Of a stretch of 64,000 nucleotides of DNA, positions 55,206 through 64,000 are shown in pieces. Position 1 is the first letter of the stretch. Each line of letters starts with the position of its first letter. The DNA is from Rhizophagus irregularis (lineage: Eukaryota; Glomeromycota; Glomeromycetes; Glomerales; Glomeraceae). The stretch is taken from the NCBI RefSeq assembly GCF_026210795.1, contig NC_089434.1, positions 4,030,001 to 4,094,000 on the forward strand, written 5' to 3'. The notes below the pieces were generated by a model. It did no database searches. It worked only from the letters and a program-made list of their open reading frames with translations, and was not told the origin of the DNA. Made by a program: the position numbers and the translations under genes.

Positions 55206-57797
55206 GCAGAATAACGAGTTCAAAATTGCTGGATATTCCTCCGTGCTTTATATAAAAAATATTGTCCAAACACTGTTCGGTTTTTTGTTCAGAAAATCGA
55301 CCTCGTTCCGAACATTTACTTGACATTTATTTGACATTCATGTACGTTTTTTATGTGGTTAAAAATTCTCAATCTCCGCATCTTGTATTAAATTGTAACA
55401 AATATTGTATAATAGCGTGCGAGTGTCCGGAAAATTGACCCCATTCCGAATATTTATCTGTCAAAAATTTTTTATAAGGTATATATATACGCAAAATAAT
55501 GACAATAACTATGCATAACAGATAAACTTTCTTGTTATAGAGCCAGCATGGTACGCACAGTGGTAGCGGTACGCTACTATATTTTGGAAATTTTATCAGC
55601 TATACCGATAATAATACAGTACAAGTTATATGTATAACAAGTATGGTACGGTATGTTGTTTTGAATTATATGAAGAAATTCAATTAATTTATAACTTTTA
55701 TTATTAATAACGAGCACGTATGAAATGTGTGACAATTTTAGATGGTCATCAGCATGACATGGAAATTATGGTTGGTTGATCACCTGGTGACAAATAACTT
55801 TAAATGAATCTTGACCGACCAATAAAAAATGATAAAACTTTTTTTTTTTTATTTTTTAATCACTTAAATCAAATGCTATCACAATACACTAAATTATTGG
55901 AAACATTGCAATTTTAAAGAATTTTTATTAAAAATATTGAAACAAATTATATTATTATTAACATTAATGAATGAAATTACGCATCTAGCTTGCAAGTGTA
56001 ACATTTTTTAAAATAACTGTTTATTCATTTATAAAATATTTATAAATATAAACTACTATATAAAAGAAATTAAATCTCTCGATGAGATCATCCGCCGCAA
56101 CTTGTACCTTAAATAAGAACAAATTTTAAATTAAATATATACCGTAATTTCGGATATAATTTAAGCTATTAAGTAAATTAAGTTGTTTACTATGGTTTTC
56201 GGATATAATTTAAGCTATTAAGTAAATTAAGTTGTTTACTATGGAAGATAATTTCGGATTTCGGATTTCGGATTTCAGCTTTACTGCCATCTATAATCAT
56301 AATCATAATAATAAAAGATGCGATTTAAATATGAAAGTAATATAATTGATACATAATAGCTATACTAAAACAACTAATAATGATAATAATGAACAGTCTA
56401 TTAAAAAAAATGATATCCAATAAATATATTAAAATTGGGCATCAAATTTATGAAACACGGAGAACTGAACTAAGAGAACTAAAATAAACAACAAATATTT
56501 TATTTATGATGGTCCCTATTCTAAAAATTGAAAGAAATAATAATTCGTCCAAGTGTATTGTTATGTTAATATTTAATTCTGGAACGCCAACATGCATTGG
56601 AATTTCCAATCCAAATATAATACTATACATATATATATATATTTTTAGTTAATAGTATATTATCCATTTAGGTAAAATTTTGAAAGTTCTCATGACACTT
56701 TTGTATATAGAAACTCATTGTGAGATCATACGACAGGTCTCTTTTATATGTTTCACATGTTTATCCAAAGAAGTTTATAATATATTTTTAATAAAAAATT
56801 TTTAATTGGTTTCATTATTCCATTCCATTTACAGGTTCATTATCCATAAGAAATGCATATAATATTATTTTATAAACCAGATTGTTCTGTTTACATTCTT
56901 TTTGCGATTCTTTATTAGCTTTTACTACGCCCTGTATATCTAAGATCTGCAAACTTTAAAAATTGCTATTGTGTTATACTTTTGGTCAATCATTTCATTT
57001 TTTTTATTGGAATTTACAATACTGTCAGTATATCTAGTGTATCACAAAAACATTCAAAACAATGAAACCACCAAAGGATTCGGCTTGCAACACAATTTCT
57101 TTCTTACAAAAATCATTTATGAACGTCGGTGTTACCATTCCATATCGATTTTAGGGGTGTTTCAGATTTTCTTTTTTAGCTCTTCTATTCTAATAGACGC
57201 AGTTAAGTTGTGATATCAGTGTATGAAATATTGTTACCCTACTTTTTATTAATTAAATGATTTTACAACATAATTCTATACATAAAAAAGCAATGAACAA
57301 TTTTTTGGTTTACTTACAATTTATTAATAATTTTAGGAAATGTGTTACATTTTCGGAAATGCCGACGCATATTGGCGTTTCGGAATTGATCATATTGATG
57401 CCGTCTTTTATTTTTTTTTCAAAAAAAAAAATAATAAGTCAAACCAAATTAAGCATGGTATTCAAAAAAGGGGTTAAAATTTTTTTAAAAAGAAATTTGG
57501 AAAACTAATTATTCATGATCCAAAAACCTCCAAATATTTTATTCTAAATATTCGATTAATAAAAAGTTCTTTGTAAATACGGAATATTAATATATATTAT
57601 ATTTTAATGTCAATTTGCTATAATTGGCACTCTTATATATAAAACATGTTACACGCAATTAATTGGCATGAATCGACATATCCGGAATAGTTCATTTCGA
57701 AAATAGATATATATATACCTTGTTCAGCATGATGATAAAAAAAAATTCGATACTTTCCCTTCTCACTTCTCACCCCCTTCTCACTCTTAATTATAAT
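55206..57797. other. Intergenic with 49-bp tandem duplication
   Basis: 2.6 kb, no supported gene. At 56149-56246 a 49-bp unit (TTCGGATATAATTTAAGC start) occurs twice in tandem, followed by three TTTCGGA heptamers to about 56275. Phe-rich short frames (56971-57213, 57257-57508) have no motif. The right end should hold the promoter of the F-box gene. Confidence 0.5.
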
Positions 57798-59354
57798 ATG
57801 TCATGTTCAAAAATACTTTCAGGAGATTTACCTGAATTAACCTACGAAATTATAAAATATTTTCGAGATGATTACTCAACTTTACATTCATGCATTTTAG
57901 TTAATAGATCATGGTGTCGTTTAGCGATTCCATTATTATGGGAAAACCCATTTTCAATTTGTGCCGAAAATTATAATTTTGTTGAAATTTACATTCATAA
58001 TTTAAACGATGATTTGAAGATAAAACTAAATGAATGTAAAATTATTGATAATAATTCATTACATTTGAATACACTGTTCAATTATCCTAGTTTTTTAAAA
58101 TATTTGAATATATACAATTTTGTTCACTCCGTTAACGAATGGTTTAAAGCTAATACAAAACATGAAGATCAATTATGTTCAGTATTTGATTTTATTAGTA
58201 TGTCACTGTTCGGGATATTTATTGAAAATGAAGTAAATTTACATACTCTTGAAATTGAGGTCCAGAGTAGTTATGACACATATATTGATAATATTGTTGA
58301 ATTTATTTTAAAAAATCCAAACTTCATTCTCAATATTAGAAATTTAAAACTTTATATTTTACTTAATTATGATAACGAACATTCTTCAGATCGTATATTA
58401 CAAATAGTTAATTTGCATCAAAATCTTAAAAAAATTATTTTAAATAATGATTATTTATCTTTATTACGATCATTATTGCTATCAAAAGATTATAATTGTT
58501 CAAATACCTTAAATACAATTGTATTCTATGAAATCGATTTTAATTTTTTAAACTATGAAATATTTGAACAATTAAATGTTTTAGAATCTATTCATATCAT
58601 TTATTGTTCTTTGAGTAATAATTTTTTTCATCAAATTATTAATTTATCTAAACAATTTAAATTAAAATCTTTATTTATAAGAGAGATACCACAAATTGAT
58701 TCAATAGAATTATTATTACAAACATCTGGACATTATTTAAGAAATTTCGGGTATAATTTTGGATTTTACCGTCATATAAATATATCATTAAGAAATCAAT
58801 TATTAGAATTAATTACAAAATATTGTAAAAATATTAAATATCTTTATTTAAGCCATGGTGATGACATGAATATTTATCCATTATTCAATTTTATTGAAAA
58901 TATGAAACAAAGTCTTGATTATCTTACGATCGATATATCAAGTTTTACTTATCATCCTTTGAAGCGTTATTATAGTGAAGCTAGTCAAATTATTTTACAA
59001 AATTTAGGACAAGTTCTTCCTCCTAAATTAGAATATTTATGTTTAGATCTTTTTTATGTTGAATCAAATGATTTCGAAGTATTTCTAAAAAATTCTCAAG
59101 ATACTTTTATTAATAAATTATTAATTCGCAAGATTAACAGTCAAGATATCTTACCCTATATAAAAGAATACTATATCATGAAAAATAAAAGGGTTAAGTA
59201 TCTATCTATTTATGATCTTTCCTCGGTTGGTAGTAAAAGAGATATTGACCTATTTTCATTAAAAGATGAAGTGAAGGAATTTGGGTTGTATAATATTAAA
59301 GTACAAAGTTACAATAGTTCAGTGATTTATGATCATATGAGAGTAATTGATTAA
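57798..59354 (+). CDS. F-box protein (518 aa)
   Basis: The F-box occupies residues about 8-50 (SGDLPELTYEIIKYFRDD, HSCILVNRSWCRLAIPLLWEN), matching the gene at 28598 in the LHSC-LVNR-WCR core. The C-terminal 430 residues are Leu/Ile/Asn-rich degenerate leucine-rich repeats. The ATG at 57798 (SerCysSerLysIle) is preferred because it places the F-box at the N-terminus as in the paralogue; the frame is open further upstream with an ATG at 57729. Likely role: Skp1-binding adaptor of an SCF ubiquitin ligase, substrate unknown. Single exon. Confidence 0.85.
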   Translation: MSCSKILSGDLPELTYEIIKYFRDDYSTLHSCILVNRSWCRLAIPLLWENPFSICAENYNFVEIYIHNLNDDLKIKLNECKIIDNNSLHLNTLFNYPSFLKYLNIYNFVHSVNEWFKANTKHEDQLCSVFDFISMSLFGIFIENEVNLHTLEIEVQSSYDTYIDNIVEFILKNPNFILNIRNLKLYILLNYDNEHSSDRILQIVNLHQNLKKIILNNDYLSLLRSLLLSKDYNCSNTLNTIVFYEIDFNFLNYEIFEQLNVLESIHIIYCSLSNNFFHQIINLSKQFKLKSLFIREIPQIDSIELLLQTSGHYLRNFGYNFGFYRHINISLRNQLLELITKYCKNIKYLYLSHGDDMNIYPLFNFIENMKQSLDYLTIDISSFTYHPLKRYYSEASQIILQNLGQVLPPKLEYLCLDLFYVESNDFEVFLKNSQDTFINKLLIRKINSQDILPYIKEYYIMKNKRVKYLSIYDLSSVGSKRDIDLFSLKDEVKEFGLYNIKVQSYNSSVIYDHMRVID

Positions 59355-60792
59355 TTATTATTTAGTAACAAGTAAATAAGATTCAAGTTACTTTTTCCAA
59401 AATTATGACTCAAATAGTATTTAACTGGGTTAACCGATTTTTGAGATGCCCTAAATAGACATTAAATATCGCTAATTTAAATATTAATTTTTAAAAATCG
59501 GATAATTTAAAGAAAATTAAACATCTTTTCTTTTTTATTTTCAAATTAAATGTTTTATATTTCATTTTTACTAATATTCTATTATTATGCGTGATAAGTT
59601 TTTTGTTTATGTAATGATTTTATATAATAAACGTTGAGTAAAATAGAAAAAATCATTTTAAAGACGATGAAAATTCAAGCTAATGGATTTGTTTGTACAG
59701 TACATGTATTGCTTATGGTGTATATCTCATCCTCAAATAAGAAATTTTGTTGTTTCAGAAAAATTGATATAAAATGAATCATTTAAAATCCAGACATAAT
59801 ATACGTACTAATAAACGTGATCGTGAATAAAATTTGTGTCTCCAAAAAAAAAGGCAAATCAAAAATAGTTGAAACAAAAAAATGGTTAGAGATTTTGTTA
59901 TTTGCATCATTTTTTATTAAAATAAATTTCTCTCTTTTTCAAGTAAAATTTTCAATATTTTCTTTCATAAAATCAATTTCTTATATTTATTATTTGTATT
60001 AAAAAAAGAATCTTACACTATTAATGTTAAATTTTTATTAGCATAAATCAACTTTACTAGTAAACAAACATTTTATACTATTGATATTTAACTAAAAAAT
60101 ACATAATTGGCAAACTCAAATAACAAAATTGTTGTTATTTTAAGGAACATTTTATTGAAAGAAATATAGAATGTATAGTATCCAGTTAACAATTCAAATA
60201 TTGAATTCTTCGTAGCGGACATCGATCATTTATTTAATTTTATTCATATCGTATAATATAAATGCCGTTATTAAAAAATTCTACATAATAATATACGCTC
60301 AAATTTTACAAATAATTTGATTTCAGCTTTGATTTGCTATAAATTAGATTTTATTAGAATCAGATTGTTACATTTGTGCAAAGTTTTAAGTTTCGTCCAT
60401 GCATATTCATTTTCGCCTATCAATTTTTGTCTGATGATTGACAAAAATGAATGAATTATCACACACAAATAATGTATTATAACAATATTAAAAACTAAGT
60501 TAGTAAGGGCAGTGACATATATTAGCTAAGCCAGAAGGCTTTAATGATCCAAGCAATTAAACTTATTAAAAAATACTAATATTATTTATGGATGAATTCA
60601 TGTTTTAATATTATCAAATGTTTGATTAATTATTATTATTTTAAAGAGAATAATTTTATTAATTTGATAGTAAGAATCGGCGCTTACGTGGTACTGCAGC
60701 AGTAAGCGCGTCTCCCTAATTTGTGAGTTCCCAATCCGAAAAGACAAAAAAAAATAAAAACAGAAGAACGGGAGATTGGTGCTCACCATAGT
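59355..60792. other. Intergenic, no gene recognised
   Basis: AT-rich. Near 60670-60700 is a small hairpin (GCGCTTAC..GTAAGCGC) in a locally more GC-rich patch that leads into the target site of the next element. It could be part of a short interspersed element; I could not fold it as a tRNA. Confidence 0.4.
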
Positions 60793-60800
60793 ACCATAAG

Positions 60801-61230
60801 AGGACCCCGGATAATTATAATTGAGGTCATATCTTACTATGTTTTAAACTTTATTTTTCTTTTAACATGTAATTTTATTAAGTTAATATTATTTTTTACC
60901 ATAGAAAAAAATGTTTCTTTTGAAGAGAAGAATCTTTTGATACCAAAATCTTGTAAATCTACTGATTAGAATTTGAGATAAGTATCGTTACACAGGCAAA
61001 ATTTGGCAAAAAAATATACGCTTTTTCACTATCGGTATACATAGAAATATACAAAAAAATAAAAATTACTATTATTAAATATTACTTTTTAAGTAACAAA
61101 ATTATAGATAATAGGAGGGCAATTATTATTACAAAGTTTTGTATCTATAGCTTTAAAAGTAAGTTCAGGATGACAAGGGTAAATTTTTAGCATAGAAGAT
61201 ATGACCTTAATTATAATTGTCCGGGGTCCT
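60801..61230. mobile_element. 430-bp hAT-like non-autonomous element with 8-bp target duplication
   Basis: Terminal inverted repeats of about 36 bases: AGGACCCCGGATAATTATAA at the left, with the complement of AGGACCCCGGACAATTATAA at the right, extending through AGGTCATATCTT. Identical ACCATAAG flanks lie at 60793-60800 and 61231-61238. The 8-bp duplication suggests a hAT or P-type transposase. The interior is non-coding. Confidence 0.9.
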
Positions 61231-61238
61231 ACCATAAG

Positions 61239-61589
61239 AGCCCGAGTTTCTGATCCTAAGGATGAAAAAAAAAAAAATTTTTTTGAAATGAAGCAAATTA
61301 GCGTTTACATTTCACCAAAGTTTTTGTCGAATCTGATCCAAGGTTTCTTTAAAAAAAAAAAAATTTTTTTTGTCATATTTCTGATCAACATATATAGAAA
61401 CAAGGGGTATAAATGCCGAAATAGAAATGATATCTTTTATAACTAAAATTGAAAAATGTCTTTGTACTGATGATGTAGTGGAAACTTGTGATTGAATACT
61501 GTTTCAAAGTAAATACGTATTACTTATCCCCTGCCATTTACACAATAGCAAGTGTTTTATAGTATATCGTGAGTATAATATGGTATATT
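61239..61589. other. Intergenic, no gene recognised
   Basis: The right side of the target locus of the hAT-like element, then AT-rich sequence with two A9-12/T6-8 runs. No supported ORF. Confidence 0.4.
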
Positions 61590-62055
61590 TAGAGATGGGC
61601 ATGTTATATAACAATATAAAATAACACAATGTTATATAACATATATAACATATATAACAGTTATATAACATAAATAACAATGTGTAACAAATATAATACT
61701 GGCCAAAAAAATTGTATAGTGACTATAATTCTAGCCAAAATTATATTAAAAAATTTCTGATGTGATCGACGAAATAATTTCCTTTTTTGATTCTTGTGTA
61801 ACAACTGGCAAAGATTTTCTCAATTTTTATTGGGAGACAAAATTTCCTTTTTTGGATTTTTGTGTAACGTCACGTGATATGTGCCGAAATTAGAACTTAA
61901 TTCCGGCTAACTTAAATTAATTTTGGCCAATTTTGTTATATAATGTTATATAATGTTATATATGTTATATATGTTATATAACTAATATCAAAAAATGTTA
62001 TATATATGTTATATATGTTATAAATGTTATATAACGTGTTATATGCCCATCTCTA
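61590..62055. mobile_element. hAT-like miniature element, word GTTATATAAC
   Basis: Termini TAGAGATGGGCAT in inverted orientation (61590 and ending at 62055). Both arms are strings of GTTATATAAC / ATATAACAT words with a plain AT-rich centre. No clear 8-bp target duplication was found. It directly abuts the 5' end of the retroelement that follows. Confidence 0.7.
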
Positions 62056-62128
62056 GGGAAAAAAAAACTCTCTCCTGCATAAATCGATTTTCATAAGAAT
62101 CCGCAGCAAAATAAAATTTACTAGAAAT

Positions 62129-62586
62129 ATGGGTATAACACCGTCAAGAGAAGACTTCGTAGCCCTAGAAGGATACGCAAAAAAAGCGAAGAAGAGCGCA
62201 GAGCAATAATACAAAACGCGGGAATGGAAATAACCGATAACGACAAAGAGATAGCACAATTTTTGGGTTCAGAAGACGAAATACTAGGTTGTTTTATTAG
62301 GGGAATAATCACGATATGCTTAAGACACTTTAACAACCAAAGAACAAAAGAATTTAACGAATACATAGAAGATTACAAGACAGCAACAAACGATATGATA
62401 CAACAAAAAACTGTAGAAATGAACAAATGGGCCCGACTAAAAGAAGAACAATGGAACATCAAAGAAGAATATTATTTCAAAAATACATCGATAAAAGCGC
62501 ACCAAATACAAACCGAACTAGGAGCGGTAGATAACGAAGACAGGATAAGGATAGAAAAACAGGAAAAAAGAGAAAATTATGAATGA
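62129..62586 (+). pseudogene. Small first ORF of the retroelement, split by an A7-tract frame change
   Basis: An ATG at 62129 opens MGITPSREDFVALEGYAKK and would end soon after at a TAA. From an A7 run (62179-62185) another frame carries on through KKSEEERRAIIQNAG and Met62224 to a stop at 62584-62586 (about 135 residues, charged and helical, e.g. RTKEFNEYIEDYKTATNDM). The two halves look like one protein broken by one base in the A run, either a mutation, a sequencing error or slippage. No family is recognised. Confidence 0.5.
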
Positions 62587-64000
62587 ATGTAGAAAGATAA
62601 CTATGAACAACCTCGACGAGGACAGCGACAAAGACGAAGAGATAATTCAACATACGTGGGAAATAGAAAGCAACACACCCAGTGAAGAATCATGGGACGA
62701 AGGGAAAATGAACCAAAAATACCACGTTTACAACAATGCATCACACCAGACAAATGAAAACACCAATAATACTTCGAGAATGCAGGTCGAGAATAAAAAT
62801 AGAAATTTTACAAAATCAAGAGACCAATCATTAACAATGGCGATCACTGCCGATCACAACATGGAAGAAAAACCTAATAAAAGTAAAGAGTCCGTGCATC
62901 AACCAAAATCAGAAAAAGATCTGAAATATTTCGCAGGACTTTTTACAGTCCAAATAAGGGATAGACAAACTGACCAATCGATAATAGAATATCTCAACAC
63001 CAATAAAATTTTAGAATATCACGTGAACACACTAGGTAGAACTACTCATCACGGCAACGAATACACGTACTTAGGCTTTTTCACAGAAGCAGCGAAAAAC
63101 GATTTTATAAACGACGGAAGAATATTGGGAACGATAGGAAAATTCAGAGATCTAGAATGGTTAAATAAATTGAACAAAACAATCATCATATCAGCAACCG
63201 GAATAGACGGAGAAAACACAGATATCAACGAAGTTATCCAAGCAATAGAAGACAAATTAGGTAAACTCAAAAACGTAACACAAAAAACAGGAAATGGAAA
63301 ATGGATAAGTATGAAACTAGAAATGGACATTAAATGTACAGAGGACGAACTATTTAACACCTGGGGAGTCCTAGTCAAAAACAAAATGATAAAAATCGAA
63401 CCAATGAATTACAAACATCATATAACCAAACAACGAGGAAGAATTATGGCGGAAATACTCGATATACTTAACGAAATCGACGAAACAACATTCTCAAAAA
63501 TACTTAAAACTACCAACGCAAGATATTGGTTCAAAACTAACAACAGGATGAAAGGAACATACAACATGAAGATATACTTCAACAACGATGAAGACAGAAA
63601 ACAAGCAATTAACAAAAAAATCAAAATCGACGGAAAGATTTTTACTTGGTTTTTTCGGACTGGACCGGGAAGACAGAATAATTTTCGTAATGAAAGAAGA
63701 AATGATAATGGATTTGGCAAACGATTTCAACAAGAAATGTACGATGGAAGAAAGACTGGAAGATCCAGATGCAATATATGCAAAAGGAATAACCACATCA
63801 CAGACGAATGTTATTTCAACAATAGAAACAGAACACATGAAAACAGAAGAAACTGGAACGACAACTGGAATGAAACATATAGACATAGAAAAGGTAGATA
63901 CGACAATGAAGGAAAGTTCAGATATGACACGCAACAACAACAATTCAGTGATCACGACGACAACAGATACAACGCCTACACCAACAGAGGAAAACAAATA
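62579..64000 (+). CDS. ORF1/Gag-like nucleic-acid-binding protein with CCHC knuckle (partial, at least 474 aa)
   Basis: The ORF is open from ATG 62579 to the end of the window. Its start overlaps the stop of the preceding ORF by 8 bases (ATGAATGA), a geometry that suits coupled reinitiation. Residues 1-120 are acidic and polar. About 125-185 (FAGLFTVQIRDRQTDQS, then YTYLGFFTEAAKNDFI) and about 240-360 (WISMKLEMDIK, then GTYNMKIYFNNDEDRKQAI) look like two RRM-type folds. A basic linker precedes the zinc knuckle CNICKRNNHITDEC (Cys398, Cys401, His406, Cys411). The C-terminus is Asn/Arg/Gln-rich. RRM-plus-CCHC is the layout of many LINE ORF1 proteins. Domain calls other than the knuckle are tentative. 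Confidence 0.75.
   Translation, partial: MNECRKITMNNLDEDSDKDEEIIQHTWEIESNTPSEESWDEGKMNQKYHVYNNASHQTNENTNNTSRMQVENKNRNFTKSRDQSLTMAITADHNMEEKPNKSKESVHQPKSEKDLKYFAGLFTVQIRDRQTDQSIIEYLNTNKILEYHVNTLGRTTHHGNEYTYLGFFTEAAKNDFINDGRILGTIGKFRDLEWLNKLNKTIIISATGIDGENTDINEVIQAIEDKLGKLKNVTQKTGNGKWISMKLEMDIKCTEDELFNTWGVLVKNKMIKIEPMNYKHHITKQRGRIMAEILDILNEIDETTFSKILKTTNARYWFKTNNRMKGTYNMKIYFNNDEDRKQAINKKIKIDGKIFTWFFRTGPGRQNNFRNERRNDNGFGKRFQQEMYDGRKTGRSRCNICKRNNHITDECYFNNRNRTHENRRNWNDNWNETYRHRKGRYDNEGKFRYDTQQQQFSDHDDNRYNAYTNRGKQI

Larger units (their letters stand above)
62056..64000 (+). mobile_element. 5' part of a LINE-like retroelement, running off the window
   Basis: Two overlapping plus-strand ORFs, the second with a CCHC knuckle, have a base and codon composition unlike the host genes: purine-rich, many AAC/ATC/GAC codons. 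The 5' edge lies just after the miniature element. Reverse transcriptase, expected downstream, is outside the window, so LINE versus other retroelement is not settled. Confidence 0.6.

Noticed and set aside
60640-60800. Possible tRNA or pol III gene near GCGCTTAC hairpin
   Set aside because: I could not build a cloverleaf with a proper anticodon arm and B box; kept only as a possible short-repeat target site.
62053-63997. Minus-strand open frames opposite the retroelement ORF1
   Set aside because: Ser/Val/Leu-rich shadows of the purine-rich plus-strand coding sequence, which carries the CCHC motif in frame.

Overview
This window is eukaryotic, very AT-rich and intron-bearing. It looks like an arbuscular mycorrhizal fungus (Glomeromycotina, Rhizophagus-like). 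This is inferred from short GT..AG introns and from three family types known to be expanded in those genomes: TKL-type protein kinases with a CxxC / NWTSGN leader, BTB-BACK-TLDc proteins, and F-box proteins. Much of the rest is transposable-element sequence. No rRNA, tRNA or CRISPR was recognised.

Left third (1-19.1 kb): a 39-bp tandem array, then a BAG-domain co-chaperone gene behind clear heat-shock elements, then a three-level nest of repeats. A dispersed repeat (2385-3315 and 18819-19110) is split by a LINE-like element (3316-18818) with an 18-bp target duplication. That element carries a 604-codon ORF and is itself split by a 12.8-kb Ty3-type LTR retrotransposon (5826-18638, minus strand, LTRs differing by one visible indel, GCGT target duplication). 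The retrotransposon is unusual. It has three small ORFs upstream of gag (one Gag-like). Gag and protease share a frame, separated only by a UGA-CUA stop context. A P-loop nucleotide-kinase domain resembling thymidylate kinase is fused to the C-terminus of RT-RNase H, ahead of a separate integrase ORF.

Middle (19.1-50.9 kb): a decayed BTB-TLDc gene hit by hAT-like miniature elements, two multi-exon TKL kinase genes (24.0-26.2 and 33.8-35.9 kb), a kinase pseudogene, an F-box gene, two intact two-exon BTB-TLDc genes on opposite strands, and a two-exon gene with a possible DUF7918-type domain. Several short terminal-inverted-repeat elements have interiors built from one reiterated short word, and the word differs from element to element.

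Right part (50.9-64 kb): an array of the same dispersed repeat in long (about 870-890 bp) and short (about 365 bp) units, with a TA-flanked hairpin MITE inserted in one unit; an F-box gene; a hAT-like element with a perfect 8-bp target duplication; another word-type element; and the 5' part of a LINE-like retroelement whose CCHC-containing ORF1-like gene runs off the window.

Exon-intron models were joined by eye. In five genes the exon lengths sum to whole codons, which supports them. No searches were run, so family names rest on visible motifs and memory.
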